DNA from: Chloroflexota bacterium
Lineage (GTDB): Bacteria; Chloroflexota; Anaerolineae; Anaerolineales; Anaerolineaceae
DNA length: 8,801 nt
Direction: 5' to 3'
Assembly: GCA_023406965.1 (NCBI GenBank)
Contig: JAEXTI010000419.1
Coordinates: 1-8,801, forward strand
The notes under the pieces are model-generated. The model had not been told where the DNA came from, searched no databases, and saw nothing but the letters and a program-made list of their open reading frames with translations. Made by a program: the position numbers and the translations under genes. Positions 1 to 7,024 of the stretch are shown piece after piece; within the stretch, counting starts at the first letter, position 1, and each line of letters opens with the position of its first letter.

Positions 1-3000
1 CGCTTGACCATCGACGCCGAAGCGCCGCTGGTTTCTCTGGCGGGATACGACCCGAGTTTTGCGTATATTCAACAAAGCGACATTCAATTAGTGGCTCCGG
101 CAAGCGACCTGACCTCTGGTATTGCGCTGGTCGAGATGAGCGTGGCGCACCGCAACCTGGCGACGCCCAGCCTATCTACGGCGCCCGTTTGTCTGGACTC
201 TCGGTCGGGAGAGGATTACTGCCCGACCTTGCGGCCAGAGGCGGGAGATGGTCCGTATACCTTGAGCTTCCGCGCTGTGGACCGGGTGGGGCATCAGACA
301 ACGAGCCCGTCCTACATATTGTACGCAGATGGAGAGGCCCCACGTATTGTGGTGAACTTTGTCGAGGGAGCCTTGCTTTCAGCGGAACTGCATCCGGAAA
401 TCAAGAATACCTGGATGCTGGCCTTGAGCGGCAGCGTTCAGGACCCCGAACTGGGCGATGGTTCAGCCGGTTCCGGTCTGGATTTGAACTCGGTGCAGGT
501 GAGCATTGTCAGCGCCGACGGCGCTGTGATTGGCAGTGGCACGCAGATTCCGTCGCTGGTGAAAGACCCCAGCGGGCCGGGCTATCTGTGGACGCTGGAT
601 TACCTCATGCCGGAAGGCGAGCCTTCGGGCCAGTTCACGCTGGTGGTGGAAGCCGCGGACCGGGTCAACAACCGGACGGTGAGCCAGGTTGGTTTCTCCA
701 TCGACGCGACCGCCCCGGCGGCGCAGATTGATCTCACAGGTCTGCCTGAGGAAGACGAAATGTTAACCAGCCGCAGCTTTGGCGGGTTGGTCAGCGACAT
801 CCCCGGCGACGGACTGCCCTATACGCCTTCAGGCAACAACGCCCTGGCGGTGAATGTGGCCCAGTCTCAGGTGGGTTTCCTGCCGGTTGGGACGACTTCG
901 TTCCTGCAACCCGACACGTATCCGGATGGGCTGCTCTTGTGGCTGCCGCTGGATAAGGCGGAAGTTCCGTTGGATGAGAACGGCGATCCAAATCCCGACG
1001 ACCCCAACCGGACTTTCATCGATATTTCGCCTTACCAGATCTCCGGCTCTTGCACGGGGGCAGAATGCCCACAGGCAGGTTTGGTCGGGCACCACAACGC
1101 TTCGATGTACTTCAATGGGAATGACCAAACCATTCGTCTGGGAACACAGGTGGATTTGGCCGGGCGTTCGTTCACGATGGGGGTGTGGGCCAAAAAGAAC
1201 GAGTTGAATCACAATGACCCGATCTTGTGGCAAGGACCTTTGTCGCTGCCGGACCAGCGCATCCTGGTGGGCATCAATGCGCAAAACCAGTTTGTGTGTG
1301 GTTTTGGCGGCACGGACTTGGTCACGGATGTAAGTTGGGTGGATACGGAATGGCATATGTGGGCCTGCTCCTTCGACCTGAATACCGGCGCCAGGGTTAT
1401 TTACCGTGATGGACAGGTGGTGGCCAGTGACACGGCCAACCCCCTGCCGGTGACCTACGAGGCAATGTTTGTGGGCCAGGCGCCGGTGGGCAGCTTCTAC
1501 GGTTACCTGGATGAATTGCAGATCTTTAATTATGCCCTGGATGAAGCGGCCCTGCGCGAGCTGTACACCGGCTCCCAGACCGTCTTCCATCTCTCGGTAG
1601 ACGCGAACTTTGCCGCTCCGGGAGACGTGCTGGCGGATTCGTCGGGTTACTTCCACAACGCTGAGGTGATTGGCGGAAGCGCCGACAAGCGTAACAAGGT
1701 AGGAAGCGGTTCGGGCGGCCTATACGGGTTGGAAATGGACGGCAACGACTGGCTGATGGTCGAGCCGCAGTACAGCCTGAACCTGAACCGCGGGGCATAT
1801 ACCCTGGCGGCCTGGGTGCGACCCGAGACAGCGGCGGCGATGGACGTGATCAGCCAGCGGACGGAAAACCCCGAGTGGCGCTATCCGTCGCTGACCCTGA
1901 CAGGCGACTTGCGTTTGCAGACCGGTTTTGGCAGCGGGTACGGTTGGCTGAATGCCGAAACCAGCCTGCCTGCCGTGCAGGTGGGGCAGTGGTCCTTCGT
2001 GACCGTGACTTTTGACGGGCAGGTAGTTTCGTTCTACGTCAACGGCGAGCTGGTGGAGACCTCCACCGCGCTGGCCGGGCAGACGCCTTATCCGGGCGAA
2101 ACGTTCAACATCGGCGATCACTTCCAGGGCGGTTTGGATGAAATCATGGTGTTCCCCCGCGCTTTGGAGCGTCTGGAAGTGGCGGCGTTAGCTGGGACGG
2201 GATGGGCCAACGCGCAACTGGCGGCAAGTGGTGTCGAGACCAGTTGGAATTCAAGTGTTCCGGCTGGAATGGAAGGCATATACCAGCTTGGCGCCCGCGG
2301 TCTGGATACGAACAACCACTTCAAGACCGGCTTTGCAACGCTCAATCAATGGGACGGCATGGTTGACAGCCTGGCTCCGCGCATTCAACTTAACCGGACG
2401 CCCATTGACGAGGAAACGTGGGAGTACCGCTTCTCGATTGAGGATGTCTTCCTGGACGAAGAATCGGTGCTGATCAATGTTTGCCCCTCGGTGACGGTCA
2501 CCCGGACCTATAACAACAGTGAATGGGTGCTGGCAGCCGGGGTGGCTCCCAATACGATCCCCTTCCGGCTAGAAGGGACCTGCCAGGCGGAAACCAACCT
2601 GCTTGAAGAGGTAGGCGTGTATGCCTGTGACAGCGCCGGAAACTGCTCGGCGAAGTTTTTCCCGCCCAAGTTGGGCTTCCGCGTGTTCCTGCCGGTGATC
2701 ACCTCGGCGGGCGGTGTTGGCGGTGGGAGTGCAGAGGTTGTTGACCCGCAGGTTCTTTGGGAGCGGGTGAAGGAATGGCCCGCCCTGACGGAGGCGGTGA
2801 TTGTGGAGGAAGCGGCGGAAGGGCCGCGGATCGAGCTGCTCACCACGCAGTTGGATGCCAATCAGTTCCGCAGCAGCACGTTCTTCCCGATCAAGGGGAA
2901 GGTGAGCGACTCCAGCGGTACGGCCCGGGTTGAAATCCGTATTAGCCGTGGGGCGGAGGAAGTGTATCGCACGCGAGCGGCGGTTTACGACGAGCAGTGG

Positions 3001-3138
3001 ACAGCGATGTGGGCCTTCGCGCCGGGGACGAAGCCGCAAAGCGGGTATTACGTCATCGACGTGACGGCGTACGACAAGGCCGGTCACGGGACGACCAATT
3101 CTTTCAGCCTGAGCGTGGATTTGGGAGGCCGGGAATGA
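1..3138 (+). CDS. Large secreted Ig-like / tandem LamG surface protein, 5'-truncated
   Basis: The frame is open from the first base, so the true start and any signal peptide lie upstream; the TTG at base 4 falls inside an Ig-like strand and is not credible as a start. Residues are counted from base 1. Residues 1-235 hold Ig-like repeats with junctions such as DGEAPRI and IDATAPAA. About 311-526 and 527-735 are two adjacent LamG/concanavalin-type jellyrolls: each opens on a hydrophobic strand (LLLWLPL, VFHLSVD), has a FTMGVWA or YTLAAWV strand mid-domain, and closes with LDE(L/I) followed by a final helix. Residues 737-890 return to Ig-like sequence (VPAGMEGIYQLGARG, then a Cys-containing stretch). 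FLPVI sits at 896-900, followed by a Gly-rich linker and a last Ig-like domain at about 945-1045. No catalytic motif, transmembrane helix or LPxTG tail is visible at the C terminus. It overlaps the next gene by 4 bases, which implies translational coupling. Likely role: extracellular adhesion, carbohydrate binding or structure (inference). The coding call is firm; the exact ligand is unknown. Confidence 0.93.
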   Translation, partial: RLTIDAEAPLVSLAGYDPSFAYIQQSDIQLVAPASDLTSGIALVEMSVAHRNLATPSLSTAPVCLDSRSGEDYCPTLRPEAGDGPYTLSFRAVDRVGHQTTSPSYILYADGEAPRIVVNFVEGALLSAELHPEIKNTWMLALSGSVQDPELGDGSAGSGLDLNSVQVSIVSADGAVIGSGTQIPSLVKDPSGPGYLWTLDYLMPEGEPSGQFTLVVEAADRVNNRTVSQVGFSIDATAPAAQIDLTGLPEEDEMLTSRSFGGLVSDIPGDGLPYTPSGNNALAVNVAQSQVGFLPVGTTSFLQPDTYPDGLLLWLPLDKAEVPLDENGDPNPDDPNRTFIDISPYQISGSCTGAECPQAGLVGHHNASMYFNGNDQTIRLGTQVDLAGRSFTMGVWAKKNELNHNDPILWQGPLSLPDQRILVGINAQNQFVCGFGGTDLVTDVSWVDTEWHMWACSFDLNTGARVIYRDGQVVASDTANPLPVTYEAMFVGQAPVGSFYGYLDELQIFNYALDEAALRELYTGSQTVFHLSVDANFAAPGDVLADSSGYFHNAEVIGGSADKRNKVGSGSGGLYGLEMDGNDWLMVEPQYSLNLNRGAYTLAAWVRPETAAAMDVISQRTENPEWRYPSLTLTGDLRLQTGFGSGYGWLNAETSLPAVQVGQWSFVTVTFDGQVVSFYVNGELVETSTALAGQTPYPGETFNIGDHFQGGLDEIMVFPRALERLEVAALAGTGWANAQLAASGVETSWNSSVPAGMEGIYQLGARGLDTNNHFKTGFATLNQWDGMVDSLAPRIQLNRTPIDEETWEYRFSIEDVFLDEESVLINVCPSVTVTRTYNNSEWVLAAGVAPNTIPFRLEGTCQAETNLLEEVGVYACDSAGNCSAKFFPPKLGFRVFLPVITSAGGVGGGSAEVVDPQVLWERVKEWPALTEAVIVEEAAEGPRIELLTTQLDANQFRSSTFFPIKGKVSDSSGTARVEIRISRGAEEVYRTRAAVYDEQWTAMWAFAPGTKPQSGYYVIDVTAYDKAGHGTTNSFSLSVDLGGRE
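931..2205 (+). repeat. Tandem pair of LamG-like jellyroll domains
   Basis: Two successive LamG/concanavalin A-like domains are encoded back to back within the first gene. Copy 1 runs about 931-1578 and copy 2 about 1579-2205. Both follow the family order: opening hydrophobic strand, a D-S/I-S-x-Y segment, MYFNGNDQ or LEMDGNDW, a central A-W strand, a W-(H/S)-x strand before the ligand-binding edge, a DGQVV or NGELV hairpin, and a closing G-x-L-D-E strand followed by ALDEAAL or ALERLEV. The copies are diverged at DNA level, so this is an old protein-level duplication rather than a recent DNA repeat. Such domains usually bind glycans or proteins; the ligand cannot be read from the sequence. Confidence 0.8.
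3123..3128 (+). promoter_or_regulatory. Shine-Dalgarno site (GGGAGG) of the propeller gene
   Basis: GGGAGG lies 6 bases before the ATG at 3135 and inside the last codons of the upstream gene. With the ATGA stop/start overlap it fixes 3135 as the start. An in-frame ATG at 3162 with a weaker GGAAG upstream is a possible alternative, and it would still leave a hydrophobic signal-peptide core. Confidence 0.75.
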
Positions 3139-5141
3139 AGGCCCCCTGGAAGAAGCAAATCATGAAGCAGGCCGCCGCCGGGCTTTTGGCGGCGAGCCTG
3201 CTGGCAACCAGCCTGACCCCAGCACTGGCGTTGCCCAGCGGCAGCGTGACCGTCTTAACCACGCTCCCAGCGGGTTCTTACCCGGCGGGTTTGGTGTATG
3301 GACCGCAGGGCAAGTATTGGTTTAGCCTGGCGGGAAGCGGCGAGGTGGCTGAATGGCTGCCCTCGAGCGGAACGCTGGTGACCCACGCCCTGGGGGACGC
3401 AGCCGCCGAGCCGCGAGGAATTACGATTGGGCCGGATATGAACCTGTGGATCGCGGAAAAGGGGGCGGGGAAGATTGCCCGCCTGGAACCCGGCGGTGCG
3501 TTGACCGAGTTCGCCTTACCCTCGGTAAACAGCCAGCCTTCGCAGATTGTCAGCGGTCAAGATGGGTACTTGTACGTTACGCAGTTCAACGGCAGCAGCC
3601 TGGCGCGGGTGAGCCTGGAGGGGGAGGTGGTGGAATACGCCACCCCAACCGCGAACAGCAAGCCGTTAGGGCTGGCCTCAGACCTGGACGGCAATATCTG
3701 GTTTACTGAATGGAACGGCTATAAAATCGGCAAGTTGACCCCCGCGGGAGAGATGACGGAGTATGCGATCCCGACGCCGCCCTCACGCCCCAGCCAGATC
3801 ATTTTTGGGCCGGATGGGGCCTTGTGGTTCACCTACGAGCAGTATAAAAAGATTGGGCGAGTGGACCCGACCAGTGGAGAAATTACCAATTTCGACCTGC
3901 CCACTGCCAGTTCCACCATCACCTCGCTGGCCATGGTGGGATCTGGGCGAATTTGGTTCCTTGGAATTCAGACGGTTGGCAGCTTTGCTGCTAGCGCATT
4001 GGGGCCGGCTGATCTGGATGAAACTGCTCTGCCGGTAGCGATTTTTGAGGGCGAAGGTGGAAATCAGATTATCGCCGGGCCGGGCATAGAGATGACTTTT
4101 ATTACCGCCAATACCCAGTCCGCTTATCACGTGGGGCCGGCGTTGTCGTTAAGTGAACTTCAAGCATTCATTGTGGACACGCCACCCTTTTTGCTGGCTG
4201 GGGGACCGTTTCCGGTGGATGCACGCGTGGCCAATTGGAGTAAGAGTGATGTAGAGGGTCTTGAGTTGAGATTCACGGTAAGCGATGGGCTGGAATTCAT
4301 TTCAGCAGATCCAACGATTGGTTTGACCTGCGAAAAATTGGATGCGAAGACTATGAACTGCGTGCAAGGCATCCTGCGGGCTGACAGTGTGGTGAAGGTA
4401 GTATTTACCATTCAAACGAATCGCGCGGCGGTAGCTACCAGCCCGGCATTCCTGGATATGCGCGTAACGAGTAGAAATAGCACTACCAGCGCACAGGACT
4501 ATTTGCCGGCCAACAACCGTGCCTTCCGCCAATTGGATGTTTTACAGCAGTATATTTATCAAACGGATTTCAGCGCCGGATCGGACAGCTTTTGGTCGCA
4601 AGACACGATATCAACGGTCGAAGGGCAGAACACACTGGGTTTGTTTGATAACCAACGGGTTACTTTGCAACTGCCCGAGATGCCGCCCCACGACCGGGCT
4701 TCGGCTTGCTTTGATTTGTACGTATTGGGGCAGTGGGATGGCAACTCGCTGGTTGACCCGGCAGACCCAACCAACCCGCCCCCGATCATTGGGCCGGACA
4801 TTTGGGCCAACTATATGAATGATACCCGCCTGTTGGTGACTTCATTCTCCAATCGAACTGGTTTCGCCCAATCCTACCCGAAGGATTATGGGGATGTTGG
4901 CTTTGCGCCGCGGACCTTGGCGGCCGAGGTTGGAAATTTCGACGACGACCCCGAAACGTTGGATGCGCGCTACTACCTATGTACAACGCAGGTGCACGAT
5001 TTGGCAAAGTTCATCATGACCTTCTACGGTCTGAATCTGGACGGACCGGCGGGAGAAAAGTGGGCTCTGGATAATGTAATAGTGCGTATATACTATAAAG
5101 ATGCATTTGACTACATCTTTCTGCCTGTGTTGCAGAAATAG
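3135..5141 (+). CDS. Secreted Vgb/NHL-type beta-propeller protein with DUF11-like domain and FLPVL tail
   Basis: This 668-residue protein starts with a signal peptide: basic MKAPWKKQIMK, a hydrophobic Ala/Leu core, then PALA with probable cleavage near residue 32. About 36-338 form a propeller of the virginiamycin B lyase/streptogramin lyase type. Seven blade-like segments can be read, with strands such as NLWIAEKG, YLYVTQFN, NIWFTEWN, ALWFTYEQ, RIWFLGIQ and a degenerate EMTFITAN. Linkers read LTEF-LP or MTEY-IPT. Only two His residues lie in this region, in VTHAL and AYHVG, neither in a blade motif like those of the lyase, so antibiotic-lyase activity is doubtful. About 339-470 resemble a DUF11/conserved-repeat beta domain. 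About 472-668 form an unassigned beta domain with FDLYVLGQWDG at 526-536, ending exactly at FLPVLQK. It has no transmembrane tail or LPxTG motif. It sits between two other surface-protein genes and is probably co-transcribed with them. Likely an extracellular binding or scaffold protein (inference). Confidence 0.93.
   Translation: MKAPWKKQIMKQAAAGLLAASLLATSLTPALALPSGSVTVLTTLPAGSYPAGLVYGPQGKYWFSLAGSGEVAEWLPSSGTLVTHALGDAAAEPRGITIGPDMNLWIAEKGAGKIARLEPGGALTEFALPSVNSQPSQIVSGQDGYLYVTQFNGSSLARVSLEGEVVEYATPTANSKPLGLASDLDGNIWFTEWNGYKIGKLTPAGEMTEYAIPTPPSRPSQIIFGPDGALWFTYEQYKKIGRVDPTSGEITNFDLPTASSTITSLAMVGSGRIWFLGIQTVGSFAASALGPADLDETALPVAIFEGEGGNQIIAGPGIEMTFITANTQSAYHVGPALSLSELQAFIVDTPPFLLAGGPFPVDARVANWSKSDVEGLELRFTVSDGLEFISADPTIGLTCEKLDAKTMNCVQGILRADSVVKVVFTIQTNRAAVATSPAFLDMRVTSRNSTTSAQDYLPANNRAFRQLDVLQQYIYQTDFSAGSDSFWSQDTISTVEGQNTLGLFDNQRVTLQLPEMPPHDRASACFDLYVLGQWDGNSLVDPADPTNPPPIIGPDIWANYMNDTRLLVTSFSNRTGFAQSYPKDYGDVGFAPRTLAAEVGNFDDDPETLDARYYLCTTQVHDLAKFIMTFYGLNLDGPAGEKWALDNVIVRIYYKDAFDYIFLPVLQK
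3240..4145 (+). repeat. Seven-blade Vgb/NHL-type propeller region
   Basis: Blade-sized units of about 40-50 residues recur. The pattern is P-x-(G/Q)-(I/L), then G-x-D-G-x-(L/I)-(W/Y)-(F/V/I)-T, then (K/S)-(I/L)-(G/A)-(R/K)-(V/L) and a T-E-(F/Y)-x-x-P linker. Blades 2 to 5 are clearest. Blade 1 is recognisable by GPQGKYWFS, blade 6 by SGRIWFLG and blade 7 by IAGPGIEMTFITAN. Seven blades match the usual closed fold of the Vgb family. The repeats are diverged at DNA level. Confidence 0.75.
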
Positions 5142-5149
5142 GGAGGGAG
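5141..5149 (+). promoter_or_regulatory. Purine-rich Shine-Dalgarno site of the sortase-fusion gene
   Basis: GGGAGGGAG directly follows the previous stop codon and sits just before the GTG at 5151; its GGAGG core is 4 bases from that GTG. This supports GTG as the start. The in-frame ATG at 5181, preceded by AAGGAAAG, is the main alternative and also leaves a complete signal peptide. Confidence 0.65.
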
Positions 5150-5150
5150 C

Positions 5151-6989
5151 GTGAGATTCATTCGGCGACTTCAAGGAAAGATGTTGAAAAAGATAGGGGT
5201 AATCGGGACTGCGGTAGCATTAATTGCGTTGGTTTTGCCGCAGGCTACCGCGGCCTTCCCATTGTTGCAGACTGGCCCTTATACCACGGTGGTGACATTC
5301 ACGGCGATTGCGCCCAACCCGGCTTATGTGGAACAGGCGGTGACGCTGAGCGTGCAGGTTGTGGCTGAAGACCCGACAGCGGGAATTCCGAGCGGCGTTG
5401 TGCGCGTAGAAAGTGGAACCACACTATTGTGTACGCTCACGCTGGATGCCGCCGGGCAGGCATCTTGCACGCAGAGCTGGACGGCAACGGGAGAAGTGCC
5501 TTTGAAAGCTGTGTACATGGGCAGTTCACCCTTCCTGCCGGGGGTCTCAGAGGATGAATACTTGACGGTGGTCCCGAAGATCATCCCCCAGGTGGCTATC
5601 CAGACTCACATCCCGAATCCTTCGATCCTGAACCGGCTCGTGGATGTTTCGGTATCGGTAGGGCCGGCCAGCCCAGTTCCCGGCGGAAGCGTGACCGTTT
5701 TTCGCAGTAGTTCGGCGACCTGCCTGGCCGCGGATCGTTTGAGCGCGGCTGATTCCTGCACAGGCGTATTGGATGGCTCTGGGGCTATGAATTGTTCCCT
5801 GGCGCTCACCGCGGTGGGAGATGTGACCCTGTGCGCGTATTATGAGGGCGATGTGGCTCACACTGAAGGTGTCTCCGCCCCGGTTACACACCGGGTGAGC
5901 GACGCCAACACCTTCACGACGATCACCAGTACAGACCCCAGTCCCTCTCTGCTGGCTCAGGGCGTGATGGTCAACTTCACGGTGACCTCGCCGGATGGAA
6001 GTCCAAGCGGGAATGTGACGGTGACCAGCGGGAGCCAATCTTGCACGGCCACAGTGGCATTGGGACAGTGCGCACTGGTTTTCATGACGCCGCACATCCA
6101 GACGATTGTCGCTGAATACGCGGGTGGCACCGACGGCGCAGTGATATTGGACCCTTCGGTGTCTGACCCTTACCAGCACCGGGTCAATGTCCGGCCCACG
6201 GATATCAGCCTGTCGGCTAATGCGGTAGAGGGTTACCGCTCGGCGGGAATGTACGTGGGCAGCTTCAGCACCACGGATGCCAATGTCGACGAAACGCATG
6301 TCTACACCCTGGTATCCGGCGCGGGCAGTGGCGACAACGGCCGCTTCAGTATCACGGACACGGGATTATTCACGGCGGCCGGGTTCACACCGGGAGAGGG
6401 ACTGTCCATCCGGGTTCGGTCCACCGATCCGGCGGGATTATCCGTTGAGGAGGTGTTTGCACTCAGCGTGAACGGTGAAGTGCTGCTGCCCAACACAGGT
6501 TTCCCGGCCGGCCGGATAACGGCGGCTCCGTCAGGGGCAGCCCATCCTACGCTTCAGGCAGCAAGCGGAATCGAATTGGAAATTCCGCGACTTGGTTTGT
6601 CCACCGAAATTGTGGGAGTGCCGCGAGTGGAAGACAGTTGGGATACGGACTGGTTGGCAGAGCAAGCCGGCTGGTTGGAGGGCACGGCCTTCCCCACATG
6701 GCAGGGAAACGCGGTGCTGGTGGCGCACAACTACTTGCGCTCTGGTTTGCCGGGGCCGTTTGCGAAGCTCGACCAACTGCGGGTGGGGGATCGCCTGCTG
6801 GTGCATGTCTATGGCCAGGCTGTGGCCTATGAGGTGCAATCGGTCCGGCAGATTGACCCGCAGGATATTTCGATACTGGAGCATAGCGATGAGTCAACCT
6901 TGACCCTGCTGACTTGCGCGACCTATGACGAAGAGGCGGGGGAATACCGTTACCGCGTGGCTGTCCAGGCGGTGCTGGCTGAGCATTAA
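5151..6989 (+). CDS. Secreted Ig-like/cadherin-like protein with internal LPNTG and C-terminal sortase domain
   Basis: The protein has 612 residues from the GTG start. A signal peptide covers about 1-35: basic MRFIRRLQGKMLKK, a hydrophobic core, then QATAA. Three Big_3-type Ig domains follow at about 44-143, 144-250 and 251-345, and domains 1 and 3 have the short Cys-pair loop typical of this set. About 346-443 resemble a cadherin-like repeat (PTDISLSAN, FSTTDAN, GRFSITDTG, IRVRSTDPAGL). LPNTGF lies at 446-451. After an Ala/Pro-rich linker, about 474-612 form a sortase domain: IPRLGL start, candidate catalytic His526 in VLVAHNY, Cys589 in LTLLTCATY, and Arg600 or Arg602 in YRYRVAV. Sortases are Cys transpeptidases that cut at LPxTG and join the Thr to an amine. 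Here the enzyme has no membrane anchor of its own and carries a motif in cis. The class within the sortases is not resolved. It is the likely processing enzyme of this operon (inference). Confidence 0.93.
   Translation: MRFIRRLQGKMLKKIGVIGTAVALIALVLPQATAAFPLLQTGPYTTVVTFTAIAPNPAYVEQAVTLSVQVVAEDPTAGIPSGVVRVESGTTLLCTLTLDAAGQASCTQSWTATGEVPLKAVYMGSSPFLPGVSEDEYLTVVPKIIPQVAIQTHIPNPSILNRLVDVSVSVGPASPVPGGSVTVFRSSSATCLAADRLSAADSCTGVLDGSGAMNCSLALTAVGDVTLCAYYEGDVAHTEGVSAPVTHRVSDANTFTTITSTDPSPSLLAQGVMVNFTVTSPDGSPSGNVTVTSGSQSCTATVALGQCALVFMTPHIQTIVAEYAGGTDGAVILDPSVSDPYQHRVNVRPTDISLSANAVEGYRSAGMYVGSFSTTDANVDETHVYTLVSGAGSGDNGRFSITDTGLFTAAGFTPGEGLSIRVRSTDPAGLSVEEVFALSVNGEVLLPNTGFPAGRITAAPSGAAHPTLQAASGIELEIPRLGLSTEIVGVPRVEDSWDTDWLAEQAGWLEGTAFPTWQGNAVLVAHNYLRSGLPGPFAKLDQLRVGDRLLVHVYGQAVAYEVQSVRQIDPQDISILEHSDESTLTLLTCATYDEEAGEYRYRVAVQAVLAEH
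5280..6185 (+). repeat. Three Big_3-type Ig-like domains
   Basis: Three consecutive domains of about 95-107 residues share the plan T-x-x-T-x-x-x-P-(N/S)-P, then a V-(T/D)-(L/V/F)-x-V strand, P-x-G-x-V-x-V, a Cys-containing hairpin, an L-x-x-x-G/Q turn and a final A-x-Y-x-G strand. In domain 1 the Cys pair is Cys94/Cys106. Domain 3 has a shorter pair (SQSC to GQC), and domain 2 has four Cys. A related domain recurs in the next gene at Cys178/Cys190. These are wall- and surface-protein spacer or adhesion modules in known families. Confidence 0.8.
6486..6503 (+). other. Internal LPNTGF sortase-type recognition motif
   Basis: The codons read L-P-N-T-G-F at residues 446-451 of the sortase-fusion protein, between the cadherin-like domain and the sortase domain. 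It fits the LPxTG consensus exactly. No hydrophobic membrane helix or basic tail follows, only an Ala/Pro/Gly-rich linker, so it is not a classical C-terminal cell-wall sorting signal. Whether it is cleaved is not shown by sequence. Confidence 0.8.
6570..6986 (+). other. Sortase catalytic domain coding segment
   Basis: About 139 residues carry the sortase signature order: N-terminal (L/I)-E-I-P-x-L-G, a W-L-E-G-T-A-F-P segment, His526 on a strand after G-N-A-V-L-V, a D-R-L-L-V-H-V strand, L-T-L-L-T-Cys589, and the Arg600/Arg602 strand that closes the domain. The Cys-to-Arg602 distance is 13 residues, the same as Cys184 to Arg197 in Staphylococcus aureus SrtA. The usual Gly before the His is replaced by Ala. 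Confidence 0.88.
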
Positions 6990-7024
6990 AGGAATATTTA
7001 CCGGCTGCTTGAGGGAGTGGAATT
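6990..7024 (+). promoter_or_regulatory. Short intergenic gap with Shine-Dalgarno site before the RCC1 gene
   Basis: This 35-base gap is the longest between genes in the window. GGGAG at 7013-7017 lies 7 bases before the ATG at 7025 and is a good ribosome-binding site. I see no stem-loop with a T-run and no convincing -35/-10 pair, so transcription probably reads through. Confidence 0.65.

Noticed and set aside
829..1656. Long open frame on the minus strand (about 275 codons) opposite the LamG region
   Set aside because: It is antisense to a clearly structured coding region, its translation has no recognisable fold or signal, and its length is expected from the GC-rich third positions of the plus-strand gene.
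2997..3134. Upstream extension of the propeller gene to an earlier ATG
   Set aside because: The frame is open back to 2997, but this part would overlap the first gene by more than 140 bases and would bury the signal peptide. The ATG at 3135 has a good ribosome-binding site and a clean N terminus.
5089..5099. TATACT/TATAAA as a possible -10 box near the end of the propeller gene
   Set aside because: The segment is AT-rich but lacks a -35 match at the right distance and lies in a conserved coding strand; internal promoter activity is not supported.
3135..5141. Virginiamycin/streptogramin resistance gene (vgb)
   Set aside because: Only the propeller resembles Vgb. The protein is more than twice as long, has a signal peptide and lacks an obvious catalytic His in the blades.
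5547..6299. Long open frame on the minus strand (about 250 codons) opposite the Ig-like domains
   Set aside because: The translation is rich in Arg, His and Ala with no domain pattern, as expected for the antisense of a real gene. No ribosome-binding site supports it.
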